Source: Cytobacillus horneckiae (GTDB lineage: Bacteria > Bacillota > Bacilli > Bacillales > Cytobacillaceae). Taken from it: a stretch of 64,000 nt of DNA. Below the pieces are notes generated by a model, which saw only the letters and a list, made by a program, of their open reading frames with translations, ran no database searches and was not told the origin of the DNA. The stretch spans positions 62,001-126,000 of the forward strand of contig NZ_PISD01000046.1 of assembly GCF_002835735.1 (NCBI RefSeq), given 5' to 3'. Positions 38,692 to 48,839 of the stretch are shown in pieces. Each line of letters begins with the position of its first letter. The stretch's first letter is position 1. Made by a program: the position numbers and the translations under genes.

Positions 38692-39504
38692 TTAACCAAG
38701 AGGGTATTCTTTTCTTTCCCCATTTGAAAAAGTCATGATGGTGTTGTAGCCAACTTCTTTCGCAAGTGCGAGAGATTGATCGAAGTCAGCACCAACATGC
38801 TCAGGGAAGTGTGCATCAGATGACAGGACGATGGGTATATTTTTATCGAAGCATTTTTGCAGCAAGCGTTTATCAGGATATAACTCGCCAACTGGCTTTC
38901 GCAGGCCAGCACTGCTAATTTCTACACATGTTTTAGAATTTGCCAATGCGTCTGTTGCCCGTTCATATTGTTCTAGTAAAAACTCTTCGTCTTTTGGAAC
39001 ATATTTAAATATTTTCACTAAATCCAAATGCCCGACAATGTCAAATAAGTTTGATTCGGCTAAAGTAACGACTTGATCAAAATACTTTTTGTATACCTCG
39101 TTCACATCGCGGCGGTCCCATTCTTTTCTATATTCAGCTAAATCTATGCCAAAGTCGCCTACCCAGTGAATAGACCCAATAACATAATCAAATGCGTATG
39201 ATTGTATGAACTTTTCCATTTCTGCATGCTTTCCTGGAGTATAATCCATCTCAATGGACATTTTTACATCCATACCTTTGTTCCATGCTTCCTGAAAAAG
39301 AGCGACATAATCTTTCATATCATAGAATCGTCTCTCATTCACCCATGGATTTTGCAATATATCTGCTGTTTGGTAGAAGTGATAGGCATGCTCAGAAATG
39401 CCGAAGCTTCCAATGCCTTTGGCTGCAGCAGCATCTGTGAACTTTTGCAAATAGTCCATTGTTAATGTTCCATTTTCCAGATGGTTATGATAGTCAGTTA
39501 ACAT
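38692..39504 (-). CDS. PHP-family phosphatase, histidinol-phosphatase-like
   Basis: A 270-residue PHP-domain hydrolase. Metal ligands are seen in TDYHNHLENG (HxH) at residues 3-12, ISEHAYHF near 37, GSIHWVGDFG near 110, GHLDLVKIF near 157 and SSDAHFPEHVG near 227. The whole layout matches monofunctional histidinol-phosphate phosphatases (HisJ type) of Bacillus, which act in histidine synthesis, but no his genes are nearby and a relative with another substrate is possible. AAGGAGGC precedes the ATG. It is absent from this place in B. subtilis 168. Confidence 0.8.
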   Translation of the reverse strand: MLTDYHNHLENGTLTMDYLQKFTDAAAAKGIGSFGISEHAYHFYQTADILQNPWVNERRFYDMKDYVALFQEAWNKGMDVKMSIEMDYTPGKHAEMEKFIQSYAFDYVIGSIHWVGDFGIDLAEYRKEWDRRDVNEVYKKYFDQVVTLAESNLFDIVGHLDLVKIFKYVPKDEEFLLEQYERATDALANSKTCVEISSAGLRKPVGELYPDKRLLQKCFDKNIPIVLSSDAHFPEHVGADFDQSLALAKEVGYNTIMTFSNGERKEYPLG

Positions 39505-39567
39505 ATGTAAGCCTCCTTGATTGTACGTAATTATTATACGCCTTTAAAGGAGCTTGGACAATTCAAT

Positions 39568-40398
39568 TTATTTATTTTTTTGAATAATCAATACTTGTTT
39601 AGGATAAATTGTTTGATTATCTATTCTATTTATCTGTATTAACGAATCAATCGTTGTATTATATTTTAAAGAGATTTCTGTTAACGTGTCTCCTTCTTGA
39701 ACAATATATGTATAATCTTCTAATTCATCTGGCAGGATTAGCTGTTGTCCTAATGAAATTTCATCGTGAGACAAATGATTAACCGCTTTTATTTCCTCTA
39801 CAGAAGTTCCTGATTTTTTTGCAATTGACCATAGGCTGTCACCTTGCTTAACTATATATGTATGTTCTATTGAATTCATCGGCTGTCCAGCAACTGTAAT
39901 TGCATGACCAATTTCTTTATCTCCAAAGGCGACAAATGGATCAATCGCATTCTTTTTATTATACGTCCACTCTTTTTGATGAAGCTCAAAATGCAAATGA
40001 ACACCTGAAGAATCCCCAGTATTGCCCATCGTGCCAATCGTCTCTCCTCGCGCTACCTTTTGCCCTTCCTGTACATATCTATTTTGAAGATGCGCATAAA
40101 TGGTTTCAGTTTGATTTTCATGACGGATAAACACAACGTTTCCATAGGAATCTGAATAATAGGATTTCGCCACTGTCCCTTGCTCAACAGAATGGACAGG
40201 GGTTCCCGGCTCAGCAGCAATATCGATTCCTTTATGATGACCATTTCTCGTACCAAAAGTATCGGTAATCACACCTTCAGCAGGCCACATCCAATCATTC
40301 GTCGACTCCGCCTTTGCCGATTTGCCTCCTAAAAACAATAGGCTGACACAAACGAGCATAATGCCTGCAATTAAGATGCGTCTGATATAATCTTTCAA
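39568..40398 (-). CDS. M23 peptidase with two LysM domains, exported
   Basis: Predicted secreted cell-wall hydrolase. An N-terminal signal or anchor (about residues 8-30, ending GGKSAKAES) leads into an M23/LytM metallopeptidase domain with HKGIDIAAEPGTPV (H-x3-D) near 56 and HLHFEL (HxH) near 133, then two LysM domains (YIVKQGDSLWSIAKKSG near 180; YIVQEGDTLTEISLKYN near 230). Start is placed at TTG 40398, eight bases after AGGAGG; the ATG at 40404 is only two bases from that site. Both zinc motifs are intact, so it is probably an active endopeptidase. It may modify the wall during growth or sporulation. Confidence 0.85.
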   Translation of the reverse strand: MKDYIRRILIAGIMLVCVSLLFLGGKSAKAESTNDWMWPAEGVITDTFGTRNGHHKGIDIAAEPGTPVHSVEQGTVAKSYYSDSYGNVVFIRHENQTETIYAHLQNRYVQEGQKVARGETIGTMGNTGDSSGVHLHFELHQKEWTYNKKNAIDPFVAFGDKEIGHAITVAGQPMNSIEHTYIVKQGDSLWSIAKKSGTSVEEIKAVNHLSHDEISLGQQLILPDELEDYTYIVQEGDTLTEISLKYNTTIDSLIQINRIDNQTIYPKQVLIIQKNK

Positions 40399-40540
40399 AA
40401 TCATTTCCTCCTAAATTACAAAACTTAGCTTAACTATTACTCCTATTCACACTATGATAGCTTGTCCATTTTTAGAACAATTAGGCATGAATAAAAAGTA
40501 CGTATATTATTATTTGAACTTTAATGGTTTTTATTCAATA

Positions 40541-40575
40541 AAAAAGACTAAAACATGGATGTCTTAGTCTTTTTT
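40541..40575 (-). terminator. terminator after rsiX
   Basis: AAAAAGACTAA and TTAGTCTTTTT arms with inner ACAT/ATGT pairing, ending in T runs on both strands. Confidence 0.85.
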
Positions 40576-40577
40576 TA

Positions 40578-41876
40578 CTAATTAATCGTTCTCTTATTGG
40601 CAGCTACAGGCACTTTTAATTCATCACTTAAATCAAAATTGCCGACTTGATCTATCTCAACATTTTCCATTTTTACTTCAGTGTAATCAAATTCCTTTGC
40701 AGTTAGCAATATCGCTTCAATCGTATGGAGTGTTTTTTCATCATTACCCATATCTCCATCATTGATAAACTCAATAACAAGCTGTTCATCTGAAACTTCC
40801 TTGGCTTCAAATTCAATATCTTCGGAGATGGAAGCTTGTAGCCTATTATCTGCAATATTCGTTTTCATTGCTGCAAACGCATCCTTAATCGAATTTAATT
40901 TCTTTCGATAAGGAACGATAAAAGGTTTTGCGTTGCTTTCTTCCGGATAATAGAAATAATAAGCATAGTTTCCAGGTTCCTCTTCAGGCATAAATGTTTC
41001 TCTAAATCCTTCATTGCCATAATATAAACCTGGCTCACCAGCAGTAGAGAATGCAATTTCACTAATATCGTAGTTATACATCATATCATTCAAAGCTGCA
41101 GTGAGCATCATCGTGTTCGCGCTTGATGTAATATTCGCCTCTTTTGGAAAATCCATATGAAGCACACGATCGCTGTTACTAAATTTAAATGCTGCATTGA
41201 ATGGATTAAAATCACTTAGCCCCCACTCTTTTTCTTTCAGATGATCGATATGATCTATAAACAAATCAATTCTTGATTTTCCGGGCTCCTCTTGGACAAT
41301 AATACTGACTGGAATGAAGTTCTGGCTTTCAGTATCAGGAATTGAGTAAGTAAGTACTTCCTGATCACCGACTTCCTCATCATATACAGCGGTTGTTTCA
41401 TAATTAACGGCAGCATATTTTGCTTCATTAGAGAAATCATCCTGCTGCTGACCATCTTCGGCTTTATCATTTATTACTTCCGTTTGCTCTTCTGCATCAT
41501 TCTCTTCTTCTATATATTTCTCTTCTTCATGATTATCTTCAGCTGCACTGGAGGCGGGCTCTTCTTTATTATTATTGCTATTGGATTGCTGCAGTACAAC
41601 TTCATCATTGCGTGAATTACCTGAACCGTTCTCTTGACTTTCGATAGAACTGTCAGCAGACTCTTGCCAGTCTATCATTGAAGGAACGAGAATAAATATT
41701 AGAAGCAAGGCAGCAGCAGTAGCAGCGGAAGGGATAATCCATTTTCGTTGTTTTCTTTTATTCATTTTCATTGAGACTTGTTGATAGATTTCATGTTTCT
41801 CGCGAAGATCTTCTACTTTAGGCATCTGCCTTAACAAGTCTTCAAGGTGATTATCGCTCCAATCCTGTTTCCTCAC
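40578..41876 (-). CDS. rsiX: anti-sigma-X factor RsiX
   Basis: Membrane-bound anti-sigma factor holding SigX. A ~45-residue cytosolic part (LEDLLRQMPKVEDLREKHEI) precedes one membrane segment (about residues 47-68). An Asn/Ser- then Glu/Asp-rich linker (about 70-150) leads to an extracytoplasmic domain of about 280 residues. At 432 residues it is longer than B. subtilis RsiX (about 368), mainly in the linker. Start is GTG at 41876, with AAGGAGGG eight bases upstream inside sigX; the genes overlap by 26 bases, indicating coupled translation and a fixed ratio. Confidence 0.88.
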   Translation of the reverse strand: MRKQDWSDNHLEDLLRQMPKVEDLREKHEIYQQVSMKMNKRKQRKWIIPSAATAAALLLIFILVPSMIDWQESADSSIESQENGSGNSRNDEVVLQQSNSNNNKEEPASSAAEDNHEEEKYIEEENDAEEQTEVINDKAEDGQQQDDFSNEAKYAAVNYETTAVYDEEVGDQEVLTYSIPDTESQNFIPVSIIVQEEPGKSRIDLFIDHIDHLKEKEWGLSDFNPFNAAFKFSNSDRVLHMDFPKEANITSSANTMMLTAALNDMMYNYDISEIAFSTAGEPGLYYGNEGFRETFMPEEEPGNYAYYFYYPEESNAKPFIVPYRKKLNSIKDAFAAMKTNIADNRLQASISEDIEFEAKEVSDEQLVIEFINDGDMGNDEKTLHTIEAILLTAKEFDYTEVKMENVEIDQVGNFDLSDELKVPVAANKRTIN

Positions 41877-42402
41877 TATCCATTCCCTCCTTATCCATCA
41901 ATTCAACAATATGCCGTTTCAATACCTTTAAGGCGCGATGCTGGGTCGTTTTAACTTTGCTTTCTGTCCAGCCAAGGCTTTCTGCGGTTTCTGCTATTGA
42001 CATATCCTGGATATACCTCATTATAATCACTAATCGCTGATCAACAGTACAGCTTTCCAAGCCGCGATATATCATTTGGACATCCTCATTTTGCAATGCA
42101 ATCTCTTCAGGAAGCGGATGATCGTCTTTCACTTGCTGCTGCGACCAATCAAACTTCTCGATTAATTTTTGCTTCCAGCCTTTATCTTTACGGAAGGAAT
42201 CAATTGCTACATTGCGGGCAATTGAAAATAGCCATGTTTTCTCACTGCTCTTCCCTTCAAATTTCTCATATGATTTTAATACCCTTATATATACTTCCTG
42301 CATTAAATCTTCTGCTAATTCTCTGTTTCTGACCATATAAAAAAGAAACTGAAATACATCTTGATGGTAATTTTTATATAGGTCATCAAAAACGGAGTCC
42401 AT
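41851..42402 (-). CDS. sigX: ECF RNA polymerase sigma factor SigX
   Basis: Extracytoplasmic-function sigma factor; in B. subtilis SigX controls envelope charge genes (dlt, pssA). Region 2 (YHQDVFQFLFYMVRNRELAEDLMQEVYIRVLKSY...KTWLFSIARN) spans about residues 10-75, region 4 (VDQRLVIIMRYIQDMSIAETAESLGWTESKVKTTQHRALK) about 125-165. The ATG at 42402 (183 residues) follows GGGGAGGGGAAG; an upstream start at 42441 would run into the promoter. A SigX-type promoter lies just upstream, so the gene probably drives itself. Confidence 0.93.
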   Translation of the reverse strand: MDSVFDDLYKNYHQDVFQFLFYMVRNRELAEDLMQEVYIRVLKSYEKFEGKSSEKTWLFSIARNVAIDSFRKDKGWKQKLIEKFDWSQQQVKDDHPLPEEIALQNEDVQMIYRGLESCTVDQRLVIIMRYIQDMSIAETAESLGWTESKVKTTQHRALKVLKRHIVELMDKEGMDSEETGLER

Positions 42403-42430
42403 CGCTTCCCCTCCCCGTTCTATAAATATA

Positions 42431-42457
42431 GTCGTAATCAAGCAAATAAAAGTTACA
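42431..42457 (-). promoter_or_regulatory. predicted SigX autoregulatory promoter of sigX-rsiX
   Basis: Minus strand TGTAAC (42457-42452), exactly 17 bases, CGAC (42434-42431), about 29 bases before the sigX start. TGTAAC-N17-CGAC is the known SigX/ECF pattern. The gap 42458-42842 holds only this upstream end and the resE terminator. Confidence 0.8.
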
Positions 42458-42759
42458 ATCGAACGATTGTATTAAAAAGTACGTATATAATTAGACAAAC
42501 TTGGCGTTCGACGAGTCCTTCCCGCAAATGCCTTCGTTTCATTTATGCGCTATTTTTAACTTAAAAACAAATGTATCAAGTTTTAATCAGGAACCAATCC
42601 TTTTCATATGCCATTATTATAACTCAAATTTTTTTATCATGTATAATTCGTAAAATAGGCTATGCCAATATGACATCCTATTTAGCCTTATTCGATTATT
42701 ATAGCTTAAATTTGGAATTGAGGTATATTCTCTTTCATACACTTTTCCTGAAAAAAAAG

Positions 42760-42794
42760 AAAGGGAAGGATATTCTGCGAAAATCCTTCCCTTT
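42760..42794 (-). terminator. terminator after resE
   Basis: AAAGGGAAGGAT (42760-42771) pairs with ATCCTTCCCTTT (42783-42794); TCTTTTTTTT follows on the minus strand. Confidence 0.9.
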
Positions 42795-42842
42795 TTATTC
42801 ATGTTTCTCATGAATCAAGAACAATCGGCATAATTCTCCCAA

Positions 42843-44624
42843 TTAATCATTATTACGGGGAATAAATATGGAAAATGTCGTTCCTTGTCCCAGTTTGCTC
42901 TGTACTGTAATTTGACCTTTATGGGCATCAATGATATTTTTTGCAATCGCTAGACCTAAGCCTGTCCCCGATCGGCCTTTTGTCCTAGTTCTTGCTTTAT
43001 CTGCTTTGTAAAAGCGTTCAAACACAAATGGCAAATCTTCACCCGGGATTCCAGAGCCAGAGTCGATAACCTCAATAATTAATCCACGGTCATTGCTCTG
43101 CTCTGAGACGATTACTTCTCCGCCTTCAGGGGTGTGCCTGATGGCATTATCAATCAGATTGGTTAATACTTGTTCAATCCGATCTGGATCAAAGCTTGAC
43201 CAAACGCCTTTGCTTTCAAGTGATTCTTGAAGCTGAATGTTTTTTTCCTTTGCTAAGCCTTGGAATTTACGTACAATTTTCTTTATAAACGGCTTCACAT
43301 CAATTGCTTCTTTTGTCAATTGAATATGACCGGCTTCCATGCGGGCAATATCTAGAAGTTCGTTTACAAGTCTGCCCATTCTTAATGATTCATCATAAAT
43401 AACTTTTGCCATTTCCTTTTTATCTTCCTCGGTACCGGCAATATCATCGACGATGGCTTCACTATAGCCTTGCATCATCGCGATTGGCGTGCGCAATTCA
43501 TGCGAAACATTTGCGATAAAATCTTTGCGCAGCTTGTCCAGCTGCCTTTCCTCTGTCATATCCCTTATGACGGCGACAGCACCGCGTATATATTTATCAT
43601 TGTAGAGCGGACTGATTATCATGACCCAATTACGGCCTTGAACATTGATTTCAGCAATTTGTTCACTTTCCGTTTCAACGGCACTTTGAAAAAGCTCCAT
43701 CACAAGTGGAGGAACCGTTCGATTATGCTCGTTCCCTTGTTCGTATTCCCAATTATAAAGAAAACGATCAGCAGGAGGATTTGTAATCAATATTTCTCCA
43801 TCCTTGCTAAATGTAAAGACACTATCTGCCATGCTACTTAAAATGCTGGCGAGCTGCTCTTTCTCTTGACTTAAAGCATCCATGTTGTATTTTAATTGCC
43901 TGCCCATCCGATTGAAGGCAATCGCAAGCTCGCCAATTTCATCCCTGGACAAATAAGGTACTTTCGTGTCGAAATTACCTTTTGCTGCCGCAGATACTGC
44001 TTCTTTCATTTTCCTAAGCGGGGAGGTAATTCGAGTTGACAGAAAAAAAGCAAATATAGTTGTTAAGACGATGGCCACTCCAGCAGCCAATAAAATATAT
44101 TGGGTCGTAGATTGGGTGGTTTCCTGCATGACTTCCAGCGATTGATAGATAAAAACGGCGCCGTCTTCAGAATTTGACTCAGGCAACGGTACACCGATAA
44201 TCAATATATCAGGATCATCTATCTGCTCATCATCTATTGCAAAATAAGAGGATACTTTTTTCACTGGTTTGTTTTCAGTAAACACCGCTCTTAACTCTTT
44301 ATCGTCATGTAAATAGGATAGCGGGAGCTCAAATGCATTGTCATCATTAGGTGAATAATAGTATTCATCATCCCCCTTAATAATAATGACTTTTGTGACA
44401 TCGTCGACTAGCTCCCATGCAATCTCCAAGCCGACATCACGGTCGTGCTCTTCTAAAATCCGCGCAATTTTATTTGCAGTATTAGTCAGCCCTTTTTCCG
44501 TTTGGTCGATATGATAATTCTCAAAAAACTCAAGGAGCATAATCGTTAATATAAATAAAACAAATGAAACTAATATTAAAAAGGTAGCCCACAGCTTACC
44601 TACAACACTGCGCCAAAGTCTCAT
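42843..44624 (-). CDS. resE: sensor histidine kinase ResE
   Basis: Membrane sensor kinase that phosphorylates ResD under oxygen limitation or NO. Order: membrane segment (~10-31), extracytoplasmic sensor (~32-172), second segment (~176-196), HAMP (~197-250), PAS-like domain (~255-350), HisKA with His375 in [12 protein letters not shown], and an HATPase domain with [14 protein letters not shown] and [15 protein letters not shown]. The 593 residues match B. subtilis (589). It overlaps the resD stop by four bases (ATGA), so translation is coupled. Confidence 0.97.
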   Translation of the reverse strand: MRLWRSVVGKLWATFLILVSFVLFILTIMLLEFFENYHIDQTEKGLTNTANKIARILEEHDRDVGLEIAWELVDDVTKVIIIKGDDEYYYSPNDDNAFELPLSYLHDDKELRAVFTENKPVKKVSSYFAIDDEQIDDPDILIIGVPLPESNSEDGAVFIYQSLEVMQETTQSTTQYILLAAGVAIVLTTIFAFFLSTRITSPLRKMKEAVSAAAKGNFDTKVPYLSRDEIGELAIAFNRMGRQLKYNMDALSQEKEQLASILSSMADSVFTFSKDGEILITNPPADRFLYNWEYEQGNEHNRTVPPLVMELFQSAVETESEQIAEINVQGRNWVMIISPLYNDKYIRGAVAVIRDMTEERQLDKLRKDFIANVSHELRTPIAMMQGYSEAIVDDIAGTEEDKKEMAKVIYDESLRMGRLVNELLDIARMEAGHIQLTKEAIDVKPFIKKIVRKFQGLAKEKNIQLQESLESKGVWSSFDPDRIEQVLTNLIDNAIRHTPEGGEVIVSEQSNDRGLIIEVIDSGSGIPGEDLPFVFERFYKADKARTRTKGRSGTGLGLAIAKNIIDAHKGQITVQSKLGQGTTFSIFIPRNND

Positions 44625-45337
44625 TCATTAATAACCTCAAATTTATAGCCTACACCCCAAACGGTTACAATCATTCTAGCTGCCTGTTCTGAAACTTTAT
44701 TCAATTTTTCCCTTAATCTTTTCACATGCGTGTCTACCGTTCTTAAATCACCAAAAAATTCATAATGCCAAACTTCTTTTAATAGCTGTTCACGGTCAAA
44801 TACCTTATCCGGTGCTTTTGCCAAAAAATATAGAAGCTCGTATTCTTTCGGTGTCAGACTTACTTCTTTGCCATCGGCAAGGACGCGATGTGCATCATTA
44901 TCAATTGTTAAAAATGGAAATACAATGACATCTTTTGCAGATGATTCTGATTGCACAAAGGTTGTTTTAGAAGAACGCCTAAGCAATGCTTTTACACGAA
45001 GAACGACTTCTCTCGGGCTAAACGGCTTTACGATATAATCATCTGTGCCAGCTTCAAATCCTTGCACACGATTAACTTCTTCACCTTTAGCTGTCAGCAT
45101 GATAATTGGCGTTCCCTTTTTCTCACGAATCTCTTTGCAAACCTCAATGCCATCTTTACCAGGCATCATTAAATCAAGCAGGATGACATCATATTCGTTT
45201 TCCAACGCTTTTACTAGAGCTGTTTCTCCGTCCTCAGCTTCTTCAATCATATAATCTTCTCTTTCTAAATACATTTTTAATAATCTGCGAATTCTTTCCT
45301 CATCATCAACAACTAAAACTTTAATATCTTTTTCCAT
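44621..45337 (-). CDS. resD: response regulator ResD
   Basis: OmpR-type regulator of aerobic and anaerobic respiration genes. Receiver domain with [12 protein letters not shown], phospho-acceptor Asp55 in LLDLMMPG and Lys in DYIVKPFSP; winged-helix DNA-binding domain at about 135-235 ([29 protein letters not shown]). The ATG at 45337 gives 238 residues, with AAGGAG upstream; codons up to 45367 are in frame but lie beyond the site. A terminator stands between resC and resD, so resDE likely has its own promoter as well as read-through. Confidence 0.97.
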   Translation of the reverse strand: MEKDIKVLVVDDEERIRRLLKMYLEREDYMIEEAEDGETALVKALENEYDVILLDLMMPGKDGIEVCKEIREKKGTPIIMLTAKGEEVNRVQGFEAGTDDYIVKPFSPREVVLRVKALLRRSSKTTFVQSESSAKDVIVFPFLTIDNDAHRVLADGKEVSLTPKEYELLYFLAKAPDKVFDREQLLKEVWHYEFFGDLRTVDTHVKRLREKLNKVSEQAARMIVTVWGVGYKFEVINE

Positions 45338-45382
45338 AGGATTACAACTCCTTATCATTGATACCATTGTTAATAGTAAAAA

Positions 45383-45410
45383 ACCTTCACCTCACTATAG
45401 TGAAGTGAAG
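45383..45410 (-). terminator. intercistronic terminator between resC and resD
   Basis: CCTTCAC (45384-45390) pairs with GTGAAGG (45404-45410), with TCACTATAGTGA inside; TTTTTTACT follows on the minus strand. It should limit resABC transcripts entering resDE. Confidence 0.85.
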
Positions 45411-45453
45411 GCATCATAGTATACCTTTTACATATATCTATTTTACCAGTTGA

Positions 45454-46641
45454 TTACGATCCTGCATAGGAATGAAGACCAGCGATTACGAGATTGACAA
45501 CAATCAGATTAAACATAATGATGAGAAAGCCAATAACGCCAAGCCATGCTGACTTTTTCCCATGCCATCCTTTAGAAAGGCGCAAATGCAAGTACGCTGC
45601 ATAAAATAACCATGTAATCAATGCCCATACTTCTTTCGGATCCCAACCCCAGAAACGCGACCAGGCAATTTGTGCCCAAATCATCGCAAATATTAATGCA
45701 CCGAGGGTAAAGACTGGGAAGCCAATCAGTACGGAACGATAGCCGATTTCATCAACTAAATCTAAATTTGCCCGTTTTGTAAGCGGCTGTAAAACTTGAG
45801 CAATTCGCTTGCGGAATATCAGTCTAAATAAAAGATAGAGGATTACACCCGTCATTAAAGACCAAATCACTGTATTGAGTTTTTTCGCATCAATAATACC
45901 TGGTGCTTCCACTAGCGGACTAAATTTTTCAGGCGTTAAATGCTCTCCTTCATGAGGACCCACTAGTGCTGGCAAATGAAATTCTACATTAGCTTCTACA
46001 TCATTGTTGTCTACCCAATGGAATTCCGACTTGTAACCAGAAAATGAGAAAATCGATGAAATGACGATAAAGCCTACAGTACAAACCACTCCAAATAGAA
46101 CCGCTTCAAGCCAATTTGATTCCTTTGAGCTTTTCGTATGATCGATTGCTTTGATTAAATAGATTAGTCCAGCAACAAAGCTAATCGCTAATATCGCCTG
46201 CCCCAGTGCAGCAGTTGTTACGTGAATATGGAGCCAGTTACTTTGCAATGATGGCACGAGTGGCGAAATATCACGCGGGAACATAGCAGCATACCCGATT
46301 AATAACAGTGCGACTGGTAATGTAAATAAACCTAAAGCTGGAAGTTTATAAATAAAATAAATGACAATAAAAGCGCCGACTAAACACATGCCAAAAAATG
46401 TTGTAAATTCGAATAGATTACTTACTGGTGCATGACCAGCAGCAATCCATCTTGTAATGAAATAACCTAATTGGGATAAGAACCCGGCGATCGTTATTCC
46501 TACACCTATTTTCGCCCATTTATTCGGGCCATGATCTTTCTCTCTGCCTTTCTTATCTTTAATTGAGCCAGCAAAGACAACTGTACCAACTAAATAAAGA
46601 AGAAATGAAGCAAATAATAAATTTCCGCTTAAACTAACCAC
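45454..46641 (-). CDS. resC: cytochrome c maturation protein ResC (CcsA/CcsB type)
   Basis: Polytopic membrane protein that with ResB delivers and attaches heme to apocytochrome c (system II). The 395-residue protein has about nine hydrophobic segments and the tryptophan-rich heme-handling WWD-type motif [20 protein letters not shown] near residue 320. Start is GTG at 46641, eight bases after AGGAGG. It begins three bases after the resB stop. Conserved histidines lie around the WWD loop (e.g. [11 protein letters not shown]). Confidence 0.96.
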   Translation of the reverse strand: MVSLSGNLLFASFLLYLVGTVVFAGSIKDKKGREKDHGPNKWAKIGVGITIAGFLSQLGYFITRWIAAGHAPVSNLFEFTTFFGMCLVGAFIVIYFIYKLPALGLFTLPVALLLIGYAAMFPRDISPLVPSLQSNWLHIHVTTAALGQAILAISFVAGLIYLIKAIDHTKSSKESNWLEAVLFGVVCTVGFIVISSIFSFSGYKSEFHWVDNNDVEANVEFHLPALVGPHEGEHLTPEKFSPLVEAPGIIDAKKLNTVIWSLMTGVILYLLFRLIFRKRIAQVLQPLTKRANLDLVDEIGYRSVLIGFPVFTLGALIFAMIWAQIAWSRFWGWDPKEVWALITWLFYAAYLHLRLSKGWHGKKSAWLGVIGFLIIMFNLIVVNLVIAGLHSYAGS

Positions 46642-46644
46642 CGT

Positions 46645-48297
46645 TTATTCCTCCTTACTATTACTTTCAATCGACTTGTCCGATTCATCTGATTGATCTT
46701 TTGGCTCGTTAATACCTGTGCCATCGAAAATAGTAGAAATTTCACGTTTAAGACCGTGCCAGTTTTTATTTGTATGGCCGGCAACCCAAACCTCTCCATC
46801 TACACGACGAATCCAAATACGGCGATGATTCCAATAAGCTCCTTGAACGACACCTACCATAAAGATAAAGCCGCCGACCGCCAGTACTCCTAACGTTAAG
46901 TCTTTTCTAACGGTTAAGGCAGTCACGTTTTTCGTTTCCACACCTTTGAATGCCATTTTAAATTCATTATCCCCAAATGGCTCAATTGTTTGTTTAATCG
47001 CAACGAAGCTGACTTCACCATCTGGTTTATCCGGTGTGATCATCTTGAATATAAACGCAGGATTATTTGGAATTCGCGACTTAGTGACAGGCTCAGAATT
47101 TTCATCAAACTCAAAATCAGGGAAGTAGCTCATAACCTCCACCTTATAGCCATCTCCTAAATCATATTCATCCTGAGGGTTATATAAATCGATGGTTAAA
47201 TCACCAAATTCTTCATTATTTTCTTTATTAGTCAAAGCAAAACTCATTTTATTCAGTTCATCAAGCTTGTAGCTTTGTTGGTATAGTGCGAAGTTTTCAA
47301 ATTTTAAAGGCTCATTGACGCGCAGCTCGTAGTCTTGAACCTTATCTAAAATAGGTTCTTCTCCTGCCACTGTTTCAGCAGATTTCTTATATAAAGTAAC
47401 ATCTGACTGAAAATTCTTTGCTACCATACCGCTATTTTCTATTGCATTATTAAATGCCTCATTATCTTTATCTTTATCATAAACTTCAAGAATAAACTGA
47501 TGATTTTCTAAATAATACTCTCCATCCGTCTCCGGGATGACTGCTGTTTCTCCTTCACGAACCCATAACAGTTCATCCACATACATACCTGGCACGAATC
47601 GCAACATACCGCCTGCTAAGAAAATAATAAGTCCAATATGATTGATATAAGGACCCCATCTGGAGAATCTGCCTTTTTCCGCTAAAATGTTACCGTTTTC
47701 TTCGCGAATATTATAGCGATTTTTTTTCAGTTTTTCCTTCACTAATTCATAAGAGCTGTCCAATTCTTCAACCTGTGATGTACCGAATAGCCGTTGGCGC
47801 TTAAGAAATCCTTCATGTCTGCTGACCTTTTGATTTTTCAATGCCCGATATAATGGTACGACACGGTCAAGACTGCATATTACAAGTGATATTCCAATAG
47901 ACGCAATTAATAGCAAATACCACCATGAGCTATATAAATTATGAAAGCCAAGAAGATAATATAGCTTTCCGGCAACACCGTATTGGCTTTCGTAGTATAC
48001 TGAAGCCGGTTCAGTCGTCGGAATGTACATTTCTTGCGGGAATATCGTTCCAATTGCAGATGCAGCGAGTGTAATAATAATCAGTGTGACGCCCACTTTT
48101 ACGGAAGAAAAGAAGTTCCAAATTTTATCTATGATTGTTTTATTATACGTTTGGGATCTTCTTGCACTTCCTTCATAGCGCATGTCTACTAATTTTTTCT
48201 TCTTTTCTTCTTCTACTAAAACTCTTCCGCAAGATTCACAAAGTACTGTACCATGTGGGTTCACATGACCACATTCACATTTTACCTGTTTCATCAT
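46645..48297 (-). CDS. resB: cytochrome c maturation protein ResB
   Basis: Partner of ResC in system II cytochrome c synthesis. It has four hydrophobic segments (three in the first ~230 residues, one near 485) and a large extracytoplasmic domain (~250-480). The N-terminus carries a zinc-ribbon-like CECGHVNPHGTVLCESCG (about residues 8-25), as in B. subtilis ResB. At 550 residues it is full length. Either of two adjacent ATGs (48297, 48294) could be used after GGGGAG. It lies between resA and resC. Confidence 0.96.
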   Translation of the reverse strand: MMKQVKCECGHVNPHGTVLCESCGRVLVEEEKKKKLVDMRYEGSARRSQTYNKTIIDKIWNFFSSVKVGVTLIIITLAASAIGTIFPQEMYIPTTEPASVYYESQYGVAGKLYYLLGFHNLYSSWWYLLLIASIGISLVICSLDRVVPLYRALKNQKVSRHEGFLKRQRLFGTSQVEELDSSYELVKEKLKKNRYNIREENGNILAEKGRFSRWGPYINHIGLIIFLAGGMLRFVPGMYVDELLWVREGETAVIPETDGEYYLENHQFILEVYDKDKDNEAFNNAIENSGMVAKNFQSDVTLYKKSAETVAGEEPILDKVQDYELRVNEPLKFENFALYQQSYKLDELNKMSFALTNKENNEEFGDLTIDLYNPQDEYDLGDGYKVEVMSYFPDFEFDENSEPVTKSRIPNNPAFIFKMITPDKPDGEVSFVAIKQTIEPFGDNEFKMAFKGVETKNVTALTVRKDLTLGVLAVGGFIFMVGVVQGAYWNHRRIWIRRVDGEVWVAGHTNKNWHGLKREISTIFDGTGINEPKDQSDESDKSIESNSKEE

Positions 48298-48314
48298 AAA
48301 AAACTCCCCATAAA

Positions 48315-48839
48315 CTATGGTTTAACTTGTTCCATAAACTCCCTGACCATAGGTTCTGTTAATGTCCCCGTGTGATATTTAACAACTTTCCCCTCTGGAT
48401 CGATTAAAAATGTAGCCGGCAGCGGGCCAATTCCATAAGCATTCTCTACTTGCCTGTCCTTGTCAATAACTACTGGGAATTCAAGATCATGCCGTTCCAA
48501 AAATTTATTTACGACAAGTTTAGACTCGCTTATGTTGACTGCTATCGTTTGTACCCCTTGATCCTTAAATTGCTTATACTGATTGTTTATGTATGGCATT
48601 TCTTTTTCACATGGCTTACACCATGTACCCCAAAAGTTCAAAAAGACGCCCTGTCCTTTATAATCTGATAAACGATGTGTCTCACCATCCATATCTACAA
48701 GGACAAAATCAGGTGCTTCCTTTCCCATTTCCACTTTATGAATTTTATCTTTACTAAAATTCGCATATAAAGTGTAGGCAACGGCCGCTCCCAAAATGAG
48801 TAGTATGACCGAACGCATTACCAGCCGCCGTTTTTTCAT
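48315..48839 (-). CDS. resA: thiol-disulfide oxidoreductase ResA
   Basis: Membrane-tethered thioredoxin-like protein that reduces the CXXCH disulfide of apocytochrome c outside the cell. A single N-terminal segment (about residues 8-26) precedes a TlpA-type domain with the active site WGTWCKPCEKE (CxxC) near residue 73 and the cis-proline motif GPLPATFLID near 143, plus the family Glu. The 174 residues match the family. GGGGGAA precedes the ATG. It heads resABC. Confidence 0.96.
   Translation of the reverse strand: MKKRRLVMRSVILLILGAAVAYTLYANFSKDKIHKVEMGKEAPDFVLVDMDGETHRLSDYKGQGVFLNFWGTWCKPCEKEMPYINNQYKQFKDQGVQTIAVNISESKLVVNKFLERHDLEFPVVIDKDRQVENAYGIGPLPATFLIDPEGKVVKYHTGTLTEPMVREFMEQVKP

Noticed and set aside
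39202-39465. 87-codon plus-strand frame inside the PHP gene
   Set aside because: Antisense shadow of a well-supported gene with intact metal motifs.
42571-42813. 80-codon plus-strand frame between sigX and resE
   Set aside because: It has no binding site and ends across the resE terminator; composition is that of AT-rich noncoding DNA.
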